A program made the translations under genes and the position numbers. The notes under the pieces are model-generated. The model saw only the letters and a list, made by a program, of their open reading frames with translations, did no database searches and had not been told where the DNA came from. From Stereocaulon alpinum (taxonomy: Eukaryota; Ascomycota; Lecanoromycetes; Lecanorales; Stereocaulaceae), in contig JAEUBA010000045.1 in NCBI GenBank assembly GCA_018257865.1, positions 185,607 through 249,606 on the forward strand: a stretch of 64,000 nucleotides of DNA, written 5' to 3'. How positions within the stretch are numbered: position 1 is the first letter of the stretch; every line of letters starts with the position of its first letter. Below, piece by piece: positions 22,495-33,598 of this stretch.

Positions 22495-25338
22495 ATGGGT
22501 GACCAGATCAGCGAGCAAGCCCGAAAGGCAATGGACATCATGACAACCGCCTCAATGGTATATTGAGCCTTCCATCAAGCAACGATGCCACTAAGCACCA
22601 TTGATAGACTCTGCGGGAAGCCATCTCTCGGTCCTTACCGGTTGCGAATACGCAGCTTCTGACCGTTTCGATCCCTGGTACTGTCGTAAACTATAAGTCG
22701 GTGATCACTCCCTCTACATTGCTATAGGACCTGATCAGAGACTTTAGTGATTACTACTACGACCAGAAGGCCAGTCCCTTTACGCCACTGCAAGTCCGCG
22801 TCAATGAAGCTAGACTTGTTGATGGCATGCTACCTCTCTCTAAGATATCGGTAAGAACACCGTGACTCGAATTCATAATGGCGGTTTAATGGGTCTTGCA
22901 GATGGGCAAATCTGGAAAGAGCGTTGCTCGAAGCTACTCATCAGCTCTGGATTTGCTCATTCCCGTGGAAGCCTCCGTTTCTGGCTTGATTGCTAATCCA
23001 TCTAATACTCCACCCGAAGGCCGCCGCAAGATCATCAAAGACCGATACGACAATGCTATGACCTACCTCAATTCCTACGAGACCGACGACTCCGGGAAGT
23101 CCCTTCCCAAGTCTAAGCTCACAAAGTATGTGGAAAAACAAGAATTGTGGCACAAAGCGGTCGAAGGGTATGCCATCGCGCAAGAGCGTCAGCAGGGTGA
23201 GTTGGTCGTATAAGTACCTTCACAATCTAACCAGCATCAGGCATCTATGCTACGCAATTCGAATCAGGCCCAAACAGGGTGAAACAACAGCAAGAGGCGT
23301 TCTTGCAATGGTTGCAAGCCCACGCTCGCGATGTTGGTAAACACCATTTTCGTTGTTAGAACACTGCTGATTTTCTCGTTCTAGTACATGGCGGCAATTC
23401 AGGCTCGTTACATGGACTGGGTTGTTCATGGCTATAAGTTCAAAGTATGTAATGTACACCAACCATTAGATGCAATGCTGACTTATCCCGAAGGTCGAAT
23501 TCAATTTCGGTATAGTGGATATCTCATCCGGTATGAAGCGTGTGGAATCAAGCAAAGAAGCGCTCAGGAATCTTGTTATCATTAGCGAAGACGGTTTCAC
23601 CGAGTACAACCAGGTCCACCTAGAGCCGTCAGACTGGTAAGAAACTTTTACATACAATGAGAAGTGTCTCGGCATTGTGATGGCCATTGATTGATGACAG
23701 GGCCACGAAAGTGAGGAACAAGGTCCTCTACTGGAATAAACAACATGCGGAACCAACACCAGCCGAGATCAGAGCCGAAATTAAGAGACTAAGAAATCTG
23801 CTGATTTCTCACACCGCACTAAAGACAGTGAGTAGTCCCGGTCCCTTCCATGGGGAGAGCTGCTCCGGCCTGCGAATGTGCTGAATTCTCGTTCACTTTA
23901 GTCTGTCGATGACGGAACATTTCACGCCGTCATGCCTGCTGACAACCCAGCCGATACCTCCCTTCAAGCGGCATACGTGAAGGCTTACGGTGAGATTGAA
24001 GCGAGTGCAAAAGTAGTTCGTACCGGTGGATTGCTTCCGAAAAAGCAGTACGACGCAAATGGGAAGCCGATAGGCGCCTTTGGTGACCTTCTCAAAGCGC
24101 AAAATGACTGGAAAGAGTCCAGCCTCAAGTTGAACAAAAAGGAAGTGCAGGGCGCCGCAGCAGCTGAGTCGAAGGAGGTCTCGTCTTACCTACAGATGAG
24201 GATCAAATTCATGGAACAAGAAATCACAGATTTAGAGGCTAAACTACCCACCACCAAGGCTTTCATTCCGGAGGTAGTTGACGAGAATGGTACACCCATT
24301 GCAGCGGATGATCTCAAGAAGGATCCAGGTAAGCCAATAGCTCAACGAATGTACTAGCTATCGATTGCTCACATGATAGATCTTCTCAAACCACCTACAA
24401 TGGAGTCAACACCAGCAGATGAGCCATCAGCTTGGACAAAGGTACGCTCAAACAGTCCTCTCTTGCTTTCAATGTTCACTAATGTCAACCAGATTTCTGC
24501 AAAAGTTTCAAGCTCTCAGTCTGACTCTGTCAAGGTGTCGAGCGAATCAGCGAGCAGCTTTGCTATAAAGGCTGGCTGGGGACTTGGGAGCGCCTCTGCT
24601 GGTGCTTCTCACACGCAAGCGTCATCGTGAGTAGCACCTTCTCATCACTACTAAGATTCAAGATCCACTGAATATCCTTGTAGCTCAGCCATGTCTTCAA
24701 TGGCCAATCTCGATGTCGAAGTGTCCATGGAATGCATGGTAGTGAACATCGAACGGCCTTGGCTTCACGGTGAATTGTTTTCCGACAGCGACCTGGATGT
24801 TGGACAAGGGTATGTTTCTCTATATTCTTTGATAGCTGTGAAGAGTTCAGTTTCTGATCCATGGCGTAGCTTCAAGCTCTCCCCAGGCGCAACCGAGCTC
24901 TTAAACACCATCAATAAGAACGAAGTTCCCGATGCCGACTACCAACAATTCAGTTCTTACCCCACGGCTTTCGTCATCGCCGCAAATGTCGAGCTCAGTT
25001 TCAACGGCGACACCTCATCGCTTCAAAGCAGTCTCGAGGCCTCAAGTACCCAAGCGAATATCAATGTCGGATGGGGTCCTTTCGCCGTATCTGCTTCTCA
25101 TAAACAATCAAAGACGAAAGCAGCTACAAAGACTGAGACGACAGCTACTGGGATGAAAATCTCACTGCAGGCTCCGCAGATCATTGGTTGGGTGCAGACT
25201 CTGCTGCCAAAGTTGCCGAGGGATCCTGCTGGGAAGAGTAAGATGGAAGGGCTTGGAATTGCTCAGGCTCCTGCTCAGGCTCCTCCTCAGGCTTCTCCCC
25301 AGGGTCAGGCGTCTGGTCCAGTCAATGGGACGACTTGA
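22495..25338 (+). CDS. Conserved-looking multi-exon protein of unknown function
   Basis: I do not recognise this gene. Thirteen exons: 22495-22557, 22608-22682, 22728-22850, 22902-23196, 23241-23332, 23385-23444, 23494-23636, 23701-23827, 23902-24328, 24380-24441, 24493-24626, 24684-24809, 24870-25338 (731 aa). All 12 introns (44-74 bp) close in phase; the donors of introns 2 (GTCGTA) and 5 (GTTGGT) are weak. The protein has no signal peptide or membrane helix. The N-terminal 300 residues are mostly helical and charged, and a coiled-coil stretch (LQMRIKFMEQEITDLEAKL) lies near 430. After about residue 490 it becomes Ser/Gly-rich with two related stretches, GWG...ASHTQAS (from 517) and GWG...ASHKQSK (from 643), on either side of a W-L-H-G-E-L-F-S-D-S-D-L block. 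The tail is Pro/Gln/Ala repeats. A cytosolic structural or membrane-acting protein is possible; I assign no function. Confidence 0.75.
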
Positions 25339-25839
25339 AGGGGTTGGACGTCATAAAGTAGTGCTTTCTAGTGGAGGACGTTCACAGCTGATGGATTCTG
25401 GGAGTACACTTGGTTGCTAAAGTACATTTCTAGGATTGTTGTTGTTACACCAGAGAGCCTTGATTGTAATTCGCGTGCGTCTGTGGCTGTATCATCATTG
25501 CCACTATATTCTAGAAACATTCTCGACATTCAACAGAGTCAACTTATTCTTATCACATCCACAACTCTAAGCCTACGACTACCTTCGACGTCATCTATAA
25601 AGATAACCCTTATTGCCGAATCACGAGCTTCCTTGCCTTTACAGATTCCTCCACACTCTATCTGTTGTCTATCTTCACCACCGCTCCACTACATTTCCTA
25701 ACCCGTTATTCTTTCCTCTCCACCTCCAAAACACTATCTATATCCATCCTCAACCCTACATCTGCGTCTAAGCCTGTACAACCAAACCGATATCCATCTT
25801 CCTCCCTTCCCCCCTTCCTCTCGCGCTAAACCACCCACT
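25339..25839. other. Intergenic region before the retroelement
   Basis: About 500 bp, pyrimidine-rich on the plus strand between 25,680 and 25,830. No gene is recognised. This is the host sequence into which the chromovirus inserted; its last five bases are the left target-site duplicate. Confidence 0.5.
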
Positions 25840-25844
25840 ATCCC
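25840..25844. repeat. Left target-site duplication (ATCCC)
   Basis: ATCCC directly precedes the left LTR and recurs at 32658-32662 directly after the right LTR. A 5-bp duplicate is the usual footprint of Ty3/gypsy integrase. Confidence 0.92.
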
Positions 25845-26079
25845 TGTGAAGGACTAGCACGCCGGCTCAACACCGGCGGTAGTAGTATAAGAGACGTGAA
25901 GTAGCTGTAGGAGTAAAGGTATATTTATTACCCCCGTAGTGGTAGGAACTAATTCTTAAGGAACTTAGAATATCAGGGGAATCTAGGATAGACATATGTT
26001 CGCTAAGATCCTACCCCCTAGTTATATTATATCACGTAAGCCGGCGGACCCTTAGCGTATATACAGGATAGAGTTTATA
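25845..26079 (-). repeat. LTR of the chromovirus, left copy (3' LTR)
   Basis: 235 bp starting TGTGAAGGACTAGC and ending GAGTTTATA on the plus strand. The right copy ends GAGTTCACA, so the terminal CA here has become TA, a RIP-type change. It is the 3' LTR because the coding direction is minus. Confidence 0.93.
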
Positions 26080-26100
26080 AGTATCTCCCCCTCTAAGGCC
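26080..26100 (-). other. Polypurine tract of the chromovirus
   Basis: Read on the minus strand, the bases next to the 3' LTR contain a purine run AGAGGGGGAGA. That is the expected site and composition of the plus-strand primer in LTR elements, and it supports minus orientation. Confidence 0.6.
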
Positions 26101-26708
26101 CTAGTCCCTAGGTGCCACAGTATAACTAGATTGCTTATTAAAAAACCTTCAAACCTAATTAGGAAATACAAGGGAAAAGAGTTAATCCAGCAAGACGTCG
26201 TTAAGTCGGCTCGTACTATATACATAGAACACCTATTAGGTGCAGCCGCAAAGCGCGTCGTTCAGAAACTTTGCAAGATATATACGCAAAGGCGTGCCGT
26301 AGGCGCGTTATTATTATAGTTGTTTATATATATCAGTGTTATAGGCGCCGGCGAGCAACAGGCGCGTGCTAAGGTTATTATTATTTTAAATAGCTTCATA
26401 GCTAGGCGGCGACGCAGTAACGGCGCTCGCGAATATAAGAACCCTAATTACCCCGCCTAACTTTCTCTTCCTTGCAACACCTCCCATTCTTATATGCACC
26501 CCAAATATTGGCTGTGCACCGGCGCGCATAGGTTATGCTGATATTCTTGCAGCAATTCTCATCCCTATACACATACATTCAAACACTCTAAACATTCTAA
26601 ACATCGTAAGTGCGCTGTCGTCCCTTTAGCAGGCGTTGTTGTTGATATACTGACTTAGGTAGAATATTAATATACCGCTTCCTTACAGAACTTGCTTCTG
26701 TGTTGGAA

Positions 26709-27198
26709 ATGATACCTGTATTTGAGGTGAGTCTCCCCCCTGCGATCGTTATACTAACGGTTATTATAGGCTTAATTAATATTACGAGGTATATTCGCCG
26801 GCTCTAAGGCGGCGCCTGTATATTAACTTGCCTAGATTCCCCGCCCTTTTCGGAGGCGTATACGGGCCTCGTTACGTCGTAATACTTATACTGGCTAGTT
26901 AAGAAGAGTGCAGCGTAAGAGGAAGAAGATCGGTAAAGAGATAACCTAGTAGCGTAAAGTATAGGGTTTAACGGTGTTAACTAGTAGGTCGGCCCCGAAT
27001 ATAATCGCTAACCTATAGAGATAACTCTATGCGGCCCGACGGCGCATTAAAGAGTTGGAGGAGCTCGTAACTAACTTTAAGGAGGAGTTTGAGGCCCTTA
27101 ACTAGTAAATCGCTAATCTTAAAGAGGATAACGGCCCTCCGGCGGAATATCGTAAAGATAGTCCCAACTAAAGTGGTTTCGATTCCGAATTAGATTGA
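26709..27198 (+). pseudogene. Antisense spliced gene inside the chromovirus, basic coiled-coil product
   Basis: On the plus strand, opposite to gag-pol, an ATG at 26709 opens a short exon ending at 26726. A GTGAGT...TAG intron (26727-26769) then joins in phase to a frame running to a TGA at 27196-27198 (about 148 codons). In that frame the interrupting stops are TAA/TAG, as RIP makes from Gln codons. The middle is rich in Arg/Lys, and the C-terminal part is a good coiled coil (I-K-E-L-E-E-L-V-x-N-F-K-E-E-F-E). A possible leader intron lies at 26606-26688. I know no function; a DNA- or nucleic-acid-binding accessory protein of the element is one guess. Confidence 0.6.
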
Positions 27199-27529
27199 CG
27201 TGCTATAGTTATTAGCGTCTGCTCGGCCCCCTATTAAGTTATATACAGTAAAGACCACTTAGGGATACCAGCCTATAGTAACCTCTAAGCACCTATCTTA
27301 GGTTATACTAATATTAAATATACTCGCGTGCGATATATCCCCGACGTATAAAGCATTAGTTGATAGCAAGAACAATTCCATTTACCTACACCTTAGTGCA
27401 AGCAAGCAAGTATAATTATATATAGAGGAGAGCGCTCGTAGTATAACACTATTACCCCTGAAGGTTTATAATACCTATAACTTATATCGTCGCCGCCGCT
27501 TGCCTGTTACCTTAGGTGGTGGTTAAGTA

Positions 27530-30500
27530 GCTGGAGATCGTGCGCGCTTACTACCCGCATACTTATCGTAGGTTCGAGTTAATTCTTAAGTATCCTTCAG
27601 CTTATTATCTAGTAGCTACTGGTTATATTCTTTACCCCAGCTAGTCTACTTAACCTTATACCAAATACCCTCTTTATTCCTGACCTTATCTATAATTTCT
27701 TCGACTTCCTATATCTCCTTATTATTAATAAGTTCAGGGGCTTATATAAACGTTACCGCCGTCTTATCGACGTCGCGAAGGTGGTAGGGTTCTAACAGGG
27801 AAATATAAAAGGTATTATAGATCCGGTAAGTATCTGGTAGTAGCAGGCGGTACGCTTACGCTCTAATCTTATCCGTAATCTTAAAAGGGCCTACGAATTT
27901 GTGAGACAATTTCTTACTTAGGCGTTTTTGCTTAAGATTTTTGGTTAACAATATTACTAGGTCTCTAACCTTATAGCTTTAAGGTTTATAATTCTTATTA
28001 TACTGCTTAGCTTATAAATCTTTAGCTCGCCGTAGGCGCTCCGCAGCTTCGTCTTTCGACACTTATAGTAGTCGAATCCTCTCGTTTATAGCAGGTATCC
28101 TCCCTTCCAGGGACTCGTCCTCGAGTTCCTAACGAAGTTCGGGGTGGTATCTATATATTAGGAAGAACAGCGTCGTTCCGATAGAGGAATAAAGACTATT
28201 TATATAGGCGAATTCTGCTATAGGCAGCTGTCTAGCCTACGTCGTCTAATTATTATTTGCAAAAACACGCAAATAATGCTCTAGTACCTGATTCTAGCGT
28301 TCCGTCTGACTATTAGTCTATAGATAAAAGGCGGTGCTTAGGCGGCGCTTAATCTTTAAATGGAAGCAAATTGCTGACTAGAAGGTACTTATAAAAACAG
28401 AACCTCTGTTACTGACAATACTATTAGGTATACTATAGCGGTAGACTATTTCAGTATAAAACAGCTCCGCTAACTCAGCGGCGTCGATTATCACCTAGGT
28501 AGGTAGATACCATACCATTTTGGTGAATCTATCCACTATCACTAGAATGTAGTTATAGACCATATTCCGGTATTTACTAGGGGGTAACCTAGTAATAAAA
28601 TCCATAGAAAGTTCCTTCCAAGGCTTATCAGCAATTGGTAGTAAACTCAATTCGCCGTAGGGGCGATAGCGGGGTGCCTTTATTCTTTGGCAGACATCAT
28701 AAGTTTTAATATAGTCAGCAACTTATTTAGCGGCCCCGTTCTAATAGTATTTACGGGCAAGCAACTTATACGTCTTCTCAGCGCCAAAGTACCCCGCGAG
28801 AGGGTTATCGTAGTATCTGCTGATAAGCTCTTCCCGTAAGGCCTCGTCCCTAGGAATATAGAGGCGATCCTTATACCGCAGGAGCCCTTCTGAGTCTAAG
28901 GACTAAGTATCACTGCGTAGACAGCAGCGTTACAGCGTACTCTTATTACAAAAAGATTTCGCCTAATCGTCTACGTCTTATAGCTCCCAGACTAAAGTCT
29001 TTATCGACCTTTAAGGTTCCTCGTAAGCTGGTTCGGTAACAGTCTTCGTTTCCTTTCGGGGGATAATAACTTAGATTCCTACGATTTAGAATACCGGCGC
29101 TATTACTGCGACTAACTCCTCACTTCCTTTATCCTTATTCTACAAGGCAAGCTTGTTTTGTAATATAGGTAGAAGTTTAGTATTTAGCGGTGAAATACCC
29201 TCATAGTTAGGGTAGCGCGAAGGCGGATCTGCAGGATTCAATTTACCAGCACGGTAAATAATTTTAAAGTCGAAGGTAGCGAGCTTCAGCGCCTATCTAG
29301 CTTAGCGAGAATTCAACTCCTTCTACTTTATAAAGCCCTTAAGATTATTATGATCGGTAAGGATCTTAATAGTGAATAAACTTCCTTCTAGGTAGTATCG
29401 CTATTATTTTATTACCGCTACGATAGCGAGCAATTCTTAGTTATAGACCTTATAGTTCTGTTCCGCGGGGATTATTTTCTGGGACTAGAATACAACTAGA
29501 CGCCAGTAGCTGTTATTATTAGGTTAGGTAAGCACCGTAGCTATAGCGAAGTTAGAGGTATTAGTCTTAACTTATAACTACTTTTCCGGATTAAAGTAGC
29601 GTAGAAACGGCGCGGAAGCGAAGATATCTTAAAGCTTTATAAAAGCTCTTTCAGTATTATTATTCCAGTCTAGTTGGCCAGTTTTCTTTCCGTCTTTACT
29701 ACCTTTAAGTAAGTCAGTTAGAGGCGCAGCTACGGCGGAATAGTTATAGATAAAGCGCCTGTAGAAGTTTATAAAGCCTAAAAAGACTTACACCTCCCTA
29801 AAGGTCTTTAGCTGAGGCTAGTCTTTAATAGTCGCTACGCGTTCCTGATCTATTACTACGCCGTCGGTAGATATAATAAACCTAAGGAATTCAACCCTTT
29901 CAGTACTAAACTGATATTTCTTCAGGTTGGCGTATAGCGAAAACTAACGCAGTTGTTCCAGCACTTACTTAATATACCGCTAGTAGTCCGCCGGATCCGT
30001 GCTGTATATTAGGATATCATCTAGATATACTATATACGTTATATTAATAAGCCTACTAAGGGCCCTATTAATATACGCTTAAAACGTTACCGGCGCATTA
30101 GCGAGCCCAAAAGGTATAACCAAATATTTAAAGTAGCCGTAGCGGGTGCGGAACGTAGTCTTCTACTTATTACCTTCTTTAATTCGGATCCTATAATAGG
30201 TATCCTTTAGGTCTAACTTCGTAAACTTTTTAGATCCGTATAGGCGGTCTAATATCTTAGTGATTAGGGGTAGAGGGTGCCGATTTTTAATAGTTACCGT
30301 ATTCAGCCTATAATAATCTATGTAAAGACGTAGCCTACCGTCCTTCTTTAGTATAAAGAGGATAGGTGATCCGGCTGAAGAAGTTGAGCAGCGGATCTAG
30401 CCTTTTACTAACGTATTATTAAGATAGCGCCGCAGCTCCGCCAGCTTAGTTTAGGAAAGGTTATAGAGAGGCCTATAAGGCGGTTCTCTACCTTCTAGTA

Positions 30501-32400
30501 TCTTAATAGCGTAGTCCTCTTCCTTAAATATAGGTAGGGTACCCGCCTTATCGCTTAAGAAGATATTAGAGAACTCTAGCAGCTCCTTTAGAATCTGTCT
30601 TAGGCTTCCTTTATCCGGCGTATATATAGCTACTGCAGTATATATAATAGTATAGACTTTAGGCTCCTATTAGAGATAGTAGCTGAAGCTAATAGGGTCT
30701 TCGACTTCTAATTTCTAAGAGTTAACTTTAAAGCGCTATTAGCCCGCTGACGGATCGAGAAGGATATTTATCTAACTTAGACCCAGTATACTAATTACCA
30801 CATTAGGACCCTTTTAATTAATAGTATAGAAAAGTATACTATACTCCTTACTATATCCCCAGCTATTAACTAATATATATTGGAATTAATATATACTATA
30901 AATATATATACCTGAGCCACTTAATAATTCCGGTAGCGGTAAGTCGGCGGTATAAGGTTGCAAGTCCTATTAGATTATAAACTTTTAAGAGATCAAATTT
31001 AACTACGAACCTATATCCAGTAGGGTGAGAACCTACTGCGGGCCGCTTTTAAGCTTTATCTAACCCTTTATTAGGATAGAAGGATATACCTCTACTTTTT
31101 AGTTTATCCCCGCTTCTGAGGCTGTTAAGGGGACGGATCGTTTTTTATCGATACTGCGCCGACAGCGGTATAGGTAGAGGACTTTTAGAGGTTAGGGTAG
31201 TAAGGACTTTTATAGCCTAGCTTCTAATAATTATAGCAGATAATCTTAGTATCTAGCTCCGAATCGACTTTCTATTTTAGGCTTTTTATACGAAGATACT
31301 GTTACGCTGAAGGCGCGCTATCGCTCCTTAGACCTAACTTATCAGGTCTGGAGATATGATATTCCAGTAGGCGACTTCTAAGTGACTTAGAGCCCCTAAC
31401 AGTAGACTTCCTATAGCTGACTGAGAGGGCTCTGCGCCGCTCGCGTACTATAGTATTCTCCTGTATAATAGCCTGCGCAACGATATCTTCCCGATTATCG
31501 GATACCCTGCTAGTACTAAGAATTTTATTTTTTAGTTCTAGTCTCAGCTTAGCTAGGAAGAGGTTAGCTTTTATCTCTAGTACTATAGGCGGTAGGTTAG
31601 CTTCCAACTCCTCTAAGTAGGCCTTAAATATAGTAACCTTTTAATCCGAACGTTGCTTAGCCTCTTTAAACCTTTCATAGGCGAAGAGACGGCGGTTTAT
31701 AGGATCCGCTACTAAATTATATAGGAACTGCTCGAAAAATGCGAATAAGACACTATCCTAACCTTAGTCCTTAATATAGGTATTCTACTAGGTATTCGGG
31801 TTATCCTCTAGGGTATCTATACAGTAAACTATCCTCGATAATTCGGTAGTAAAGTATTCTGGACTCTTCAGGAACTTCTTTTCTAAGTCGGCGAACTAGC
31901 GTAGGTGTTTACCTTCGCTAGCACCCTTATAGGCCCGTATATTATCAGGGCGAAAACTCTTTACCACTAATAGTATTTAGTGTAGAAGTGGGTTTATCGT
32001 CGGTCTAACGGCGGGTGTAATCAGTCGTTTGGGAATTTATTAGCCAGCAATATTAACTAAGCGCGACGGCTCGTTAACGGCGGCGTTATCTTCTAACTCT
32101 TCAACTGTCCCTATTAGTATTCCGATTATAGATTGCGATCTTAAGTGTTAAATCATCTCGTTTTCAGCTTCGAGTGCTGATAATTCGCGAATTCGCTTTA
32201 GGCGCCGATTGGTAGCCTGGGCTTCGCGTATACGCTGATCCAGCGCAGCATCGTCTATCTCTAAGGTCTCAGTAGATACGTCGTCGGTCTCTTAGCGCTC
32301 TGTTTTATCAACGTTGTTGCCTTTTTTAACGGGGGGGTTAGTTATAGCGCTGCGACCGCGCTGACGACCCGATATCACAGCAACTCCGGGCCTCTCCCTT
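27530..32400 (-). pseudogene. Degenerate gag-pol of the chromovirus
   Basis: Domains identified on the minus strand, in coding order: Gag with a CCHC knuckle near 31,215-31,260 in which Cys and His are largely Tyr; an aspartic protease L-L-D-x-G-S near 31,015-31,035 followed by a stop; reverse transcriptase with intact YLDDILI near 30,005-30,030; RNase H end with D-F-K-I-I-Y-R-A-G-K-x-N-P-A-D near 29,210-29,275; integrase zinc finger and M-D-F-I core near 28,580-28,720; a chromodomain with E-V-E-E-I-I-D-K near 27,640-27,700. Numerous in-frame stops make it non-coding now. Chromodomains steer integration to particular chromatin in this family. Confidence 0.85.
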
Positions 32401-32422
32401 TAAAAGGTAGAAGAATTAGAAC

Positions 32423-32657
32423 TGTGAAGGACTAGCACGCCGGCTTAACACCGGCGGTAGTAGTATAAGAGACGTGAAGTAGCTGTAGGAGTAAAGGTAT
32501 ATTTATTACCCCCGTAGTAGTAGGAACTAATTCTTAAGGAACTTAGAATATTAGGGGAATCTAGGATAGATATATATTCGCTAAGATCCTACCCCCTAGT
32601 TATATTATATCACGTAAGCCGGCGGACCCTTGGCGTATATACAGGATGGAGTTCACA
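32423..32657 (-). repeat. LTR of the chromovirus, right copy (5' LTR)
   Basis: 235 bp, same length as the left copy, with intact TG...CA ends (TGTGAAGG...GTTCACA). It is the 5' LTR of a minus-strand element and should contain its promoter. The ATCCC target duplicate follows directly at 32658-32662. Confidence 0.93.
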
Positions 32658-32662
32658 ATCCC

Positions 32663-33598
32663 CTATCCCCTCCTTAGATATATAGAAAATCCTATCCCCT
32701 CTCCTCTCAAACCCTGCCTAAGCCGTACCTAACCCCTACCTAACTACCTCCCGACCCAATAAACTTTATCCACCTCTATTCTATTCTAAGAGACTACGAT
32801 GTTGTTATCCTTTCGATATTAGTATATTGACTCTTGGGTGGGTGTTAACTATTCGACTCTTGGAGTCTTGGGTGGGTATTAATATCGATATTAATATCGA
32901 TATCAATATATATCAGTATATCAATAACCGCGACGGCGACCGCGACAGCGACCGTGACCGCGACAACGCTATCGTTATTGTTATCGTTATTGTTATCGTT
33001 ATCGTTGATAAGTGAGTGTAAGGTGGGGTGGGGTAGATTTAATTTTTCATGGGGGAGAGGGAGAGGGAGGGGAAGAGGAAGGCGTGAGGGGGTGGGATTA
33101 AGGGGGGGTGTGAGGCCCTCTGGGTAATTTTATTGGGGGCAGGACATACCCATTGCGTGCGTTTACAACGTTGCCGTCAATACTACTTGGACGGCTTGCA
33201 CTCTATGAGTCGTAAAGACAATAAATCATATCTAATCTGGTAGAGACTAAGTTCTGTTTATTTCGAGCTGAGAAGGGTGAAGAGGAGAAAGAGACATGCA
33301 AGTGAGCGCCATATATGCAGCAAGGGTATCGAATTGACAGATAGAGCTCATGGACCAGGTGTGTAGACTTTGTCGCGTGTAGGTATTGAAATGGTTTAGG
33401 AAGCGAAATATAGGCTGTTCAGTCTGTAGTGCTAAGATTCTGCTAAGGAATACGCGGAAGAAGAAGACGATAAAGCTACAAGAGCGTGAAGGGTATACTG
33501 TCAGCAATGACAATATTTCTGAAAAGGGACGACAAACTAGTGATTGCGAAACGAGAGGCTGGGTTCTGAAAACATCCTGAAGGTTCCTCTCGCTTATC
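32663..33598. other. Simple-sequence-rich intergenic region
   Basis: No gene. It holds a pyrimidine-rich start, a low-complexity block (32,830-33,012) and a purine-rich G-run tract near 33,035-33,110. The remainder to 33,598 is ordinary sequence downstream of the choline kinase gene. Confidence 0.6.
32830..33012. repeat. Compound microsatellite
   Basis: A repeated TCTTGG(A)GTGGGT.TTA motif is followed by AT-rich TATTAATATCGA units, then CGACGG/CGACAG hexamers, then TTATCG / TTATTG hexamers. Such compound tracts are variable between strains. Confidence 0.75.

Larger units (their letters stand above)
25845..32657 (-). mobile_element. Complete, RIP-damaged Ty3/gypsy chromovirus
   Basis: A 6813-bp LTR retrotransposon bounded by two 235-bp LTRs and an ATCCC target duplication. 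The coding direction is minus: gag lies at the right, then protease, reverse transcriptase, RNase H, integrase and a chromodomain, which is Ty3/gypsy order. Stops interrupt every domain, mostly TAA/TAG where Gln is expected, and zinc-knuckle Cys codons read Tyr. The LTRs still match closely, differing mainly by C/T changes. A purine tract lies just inside the left LTR. The element is dead as it stands. It also carries an antisense gene at 26,709-27,198. Confidence 0.93.
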
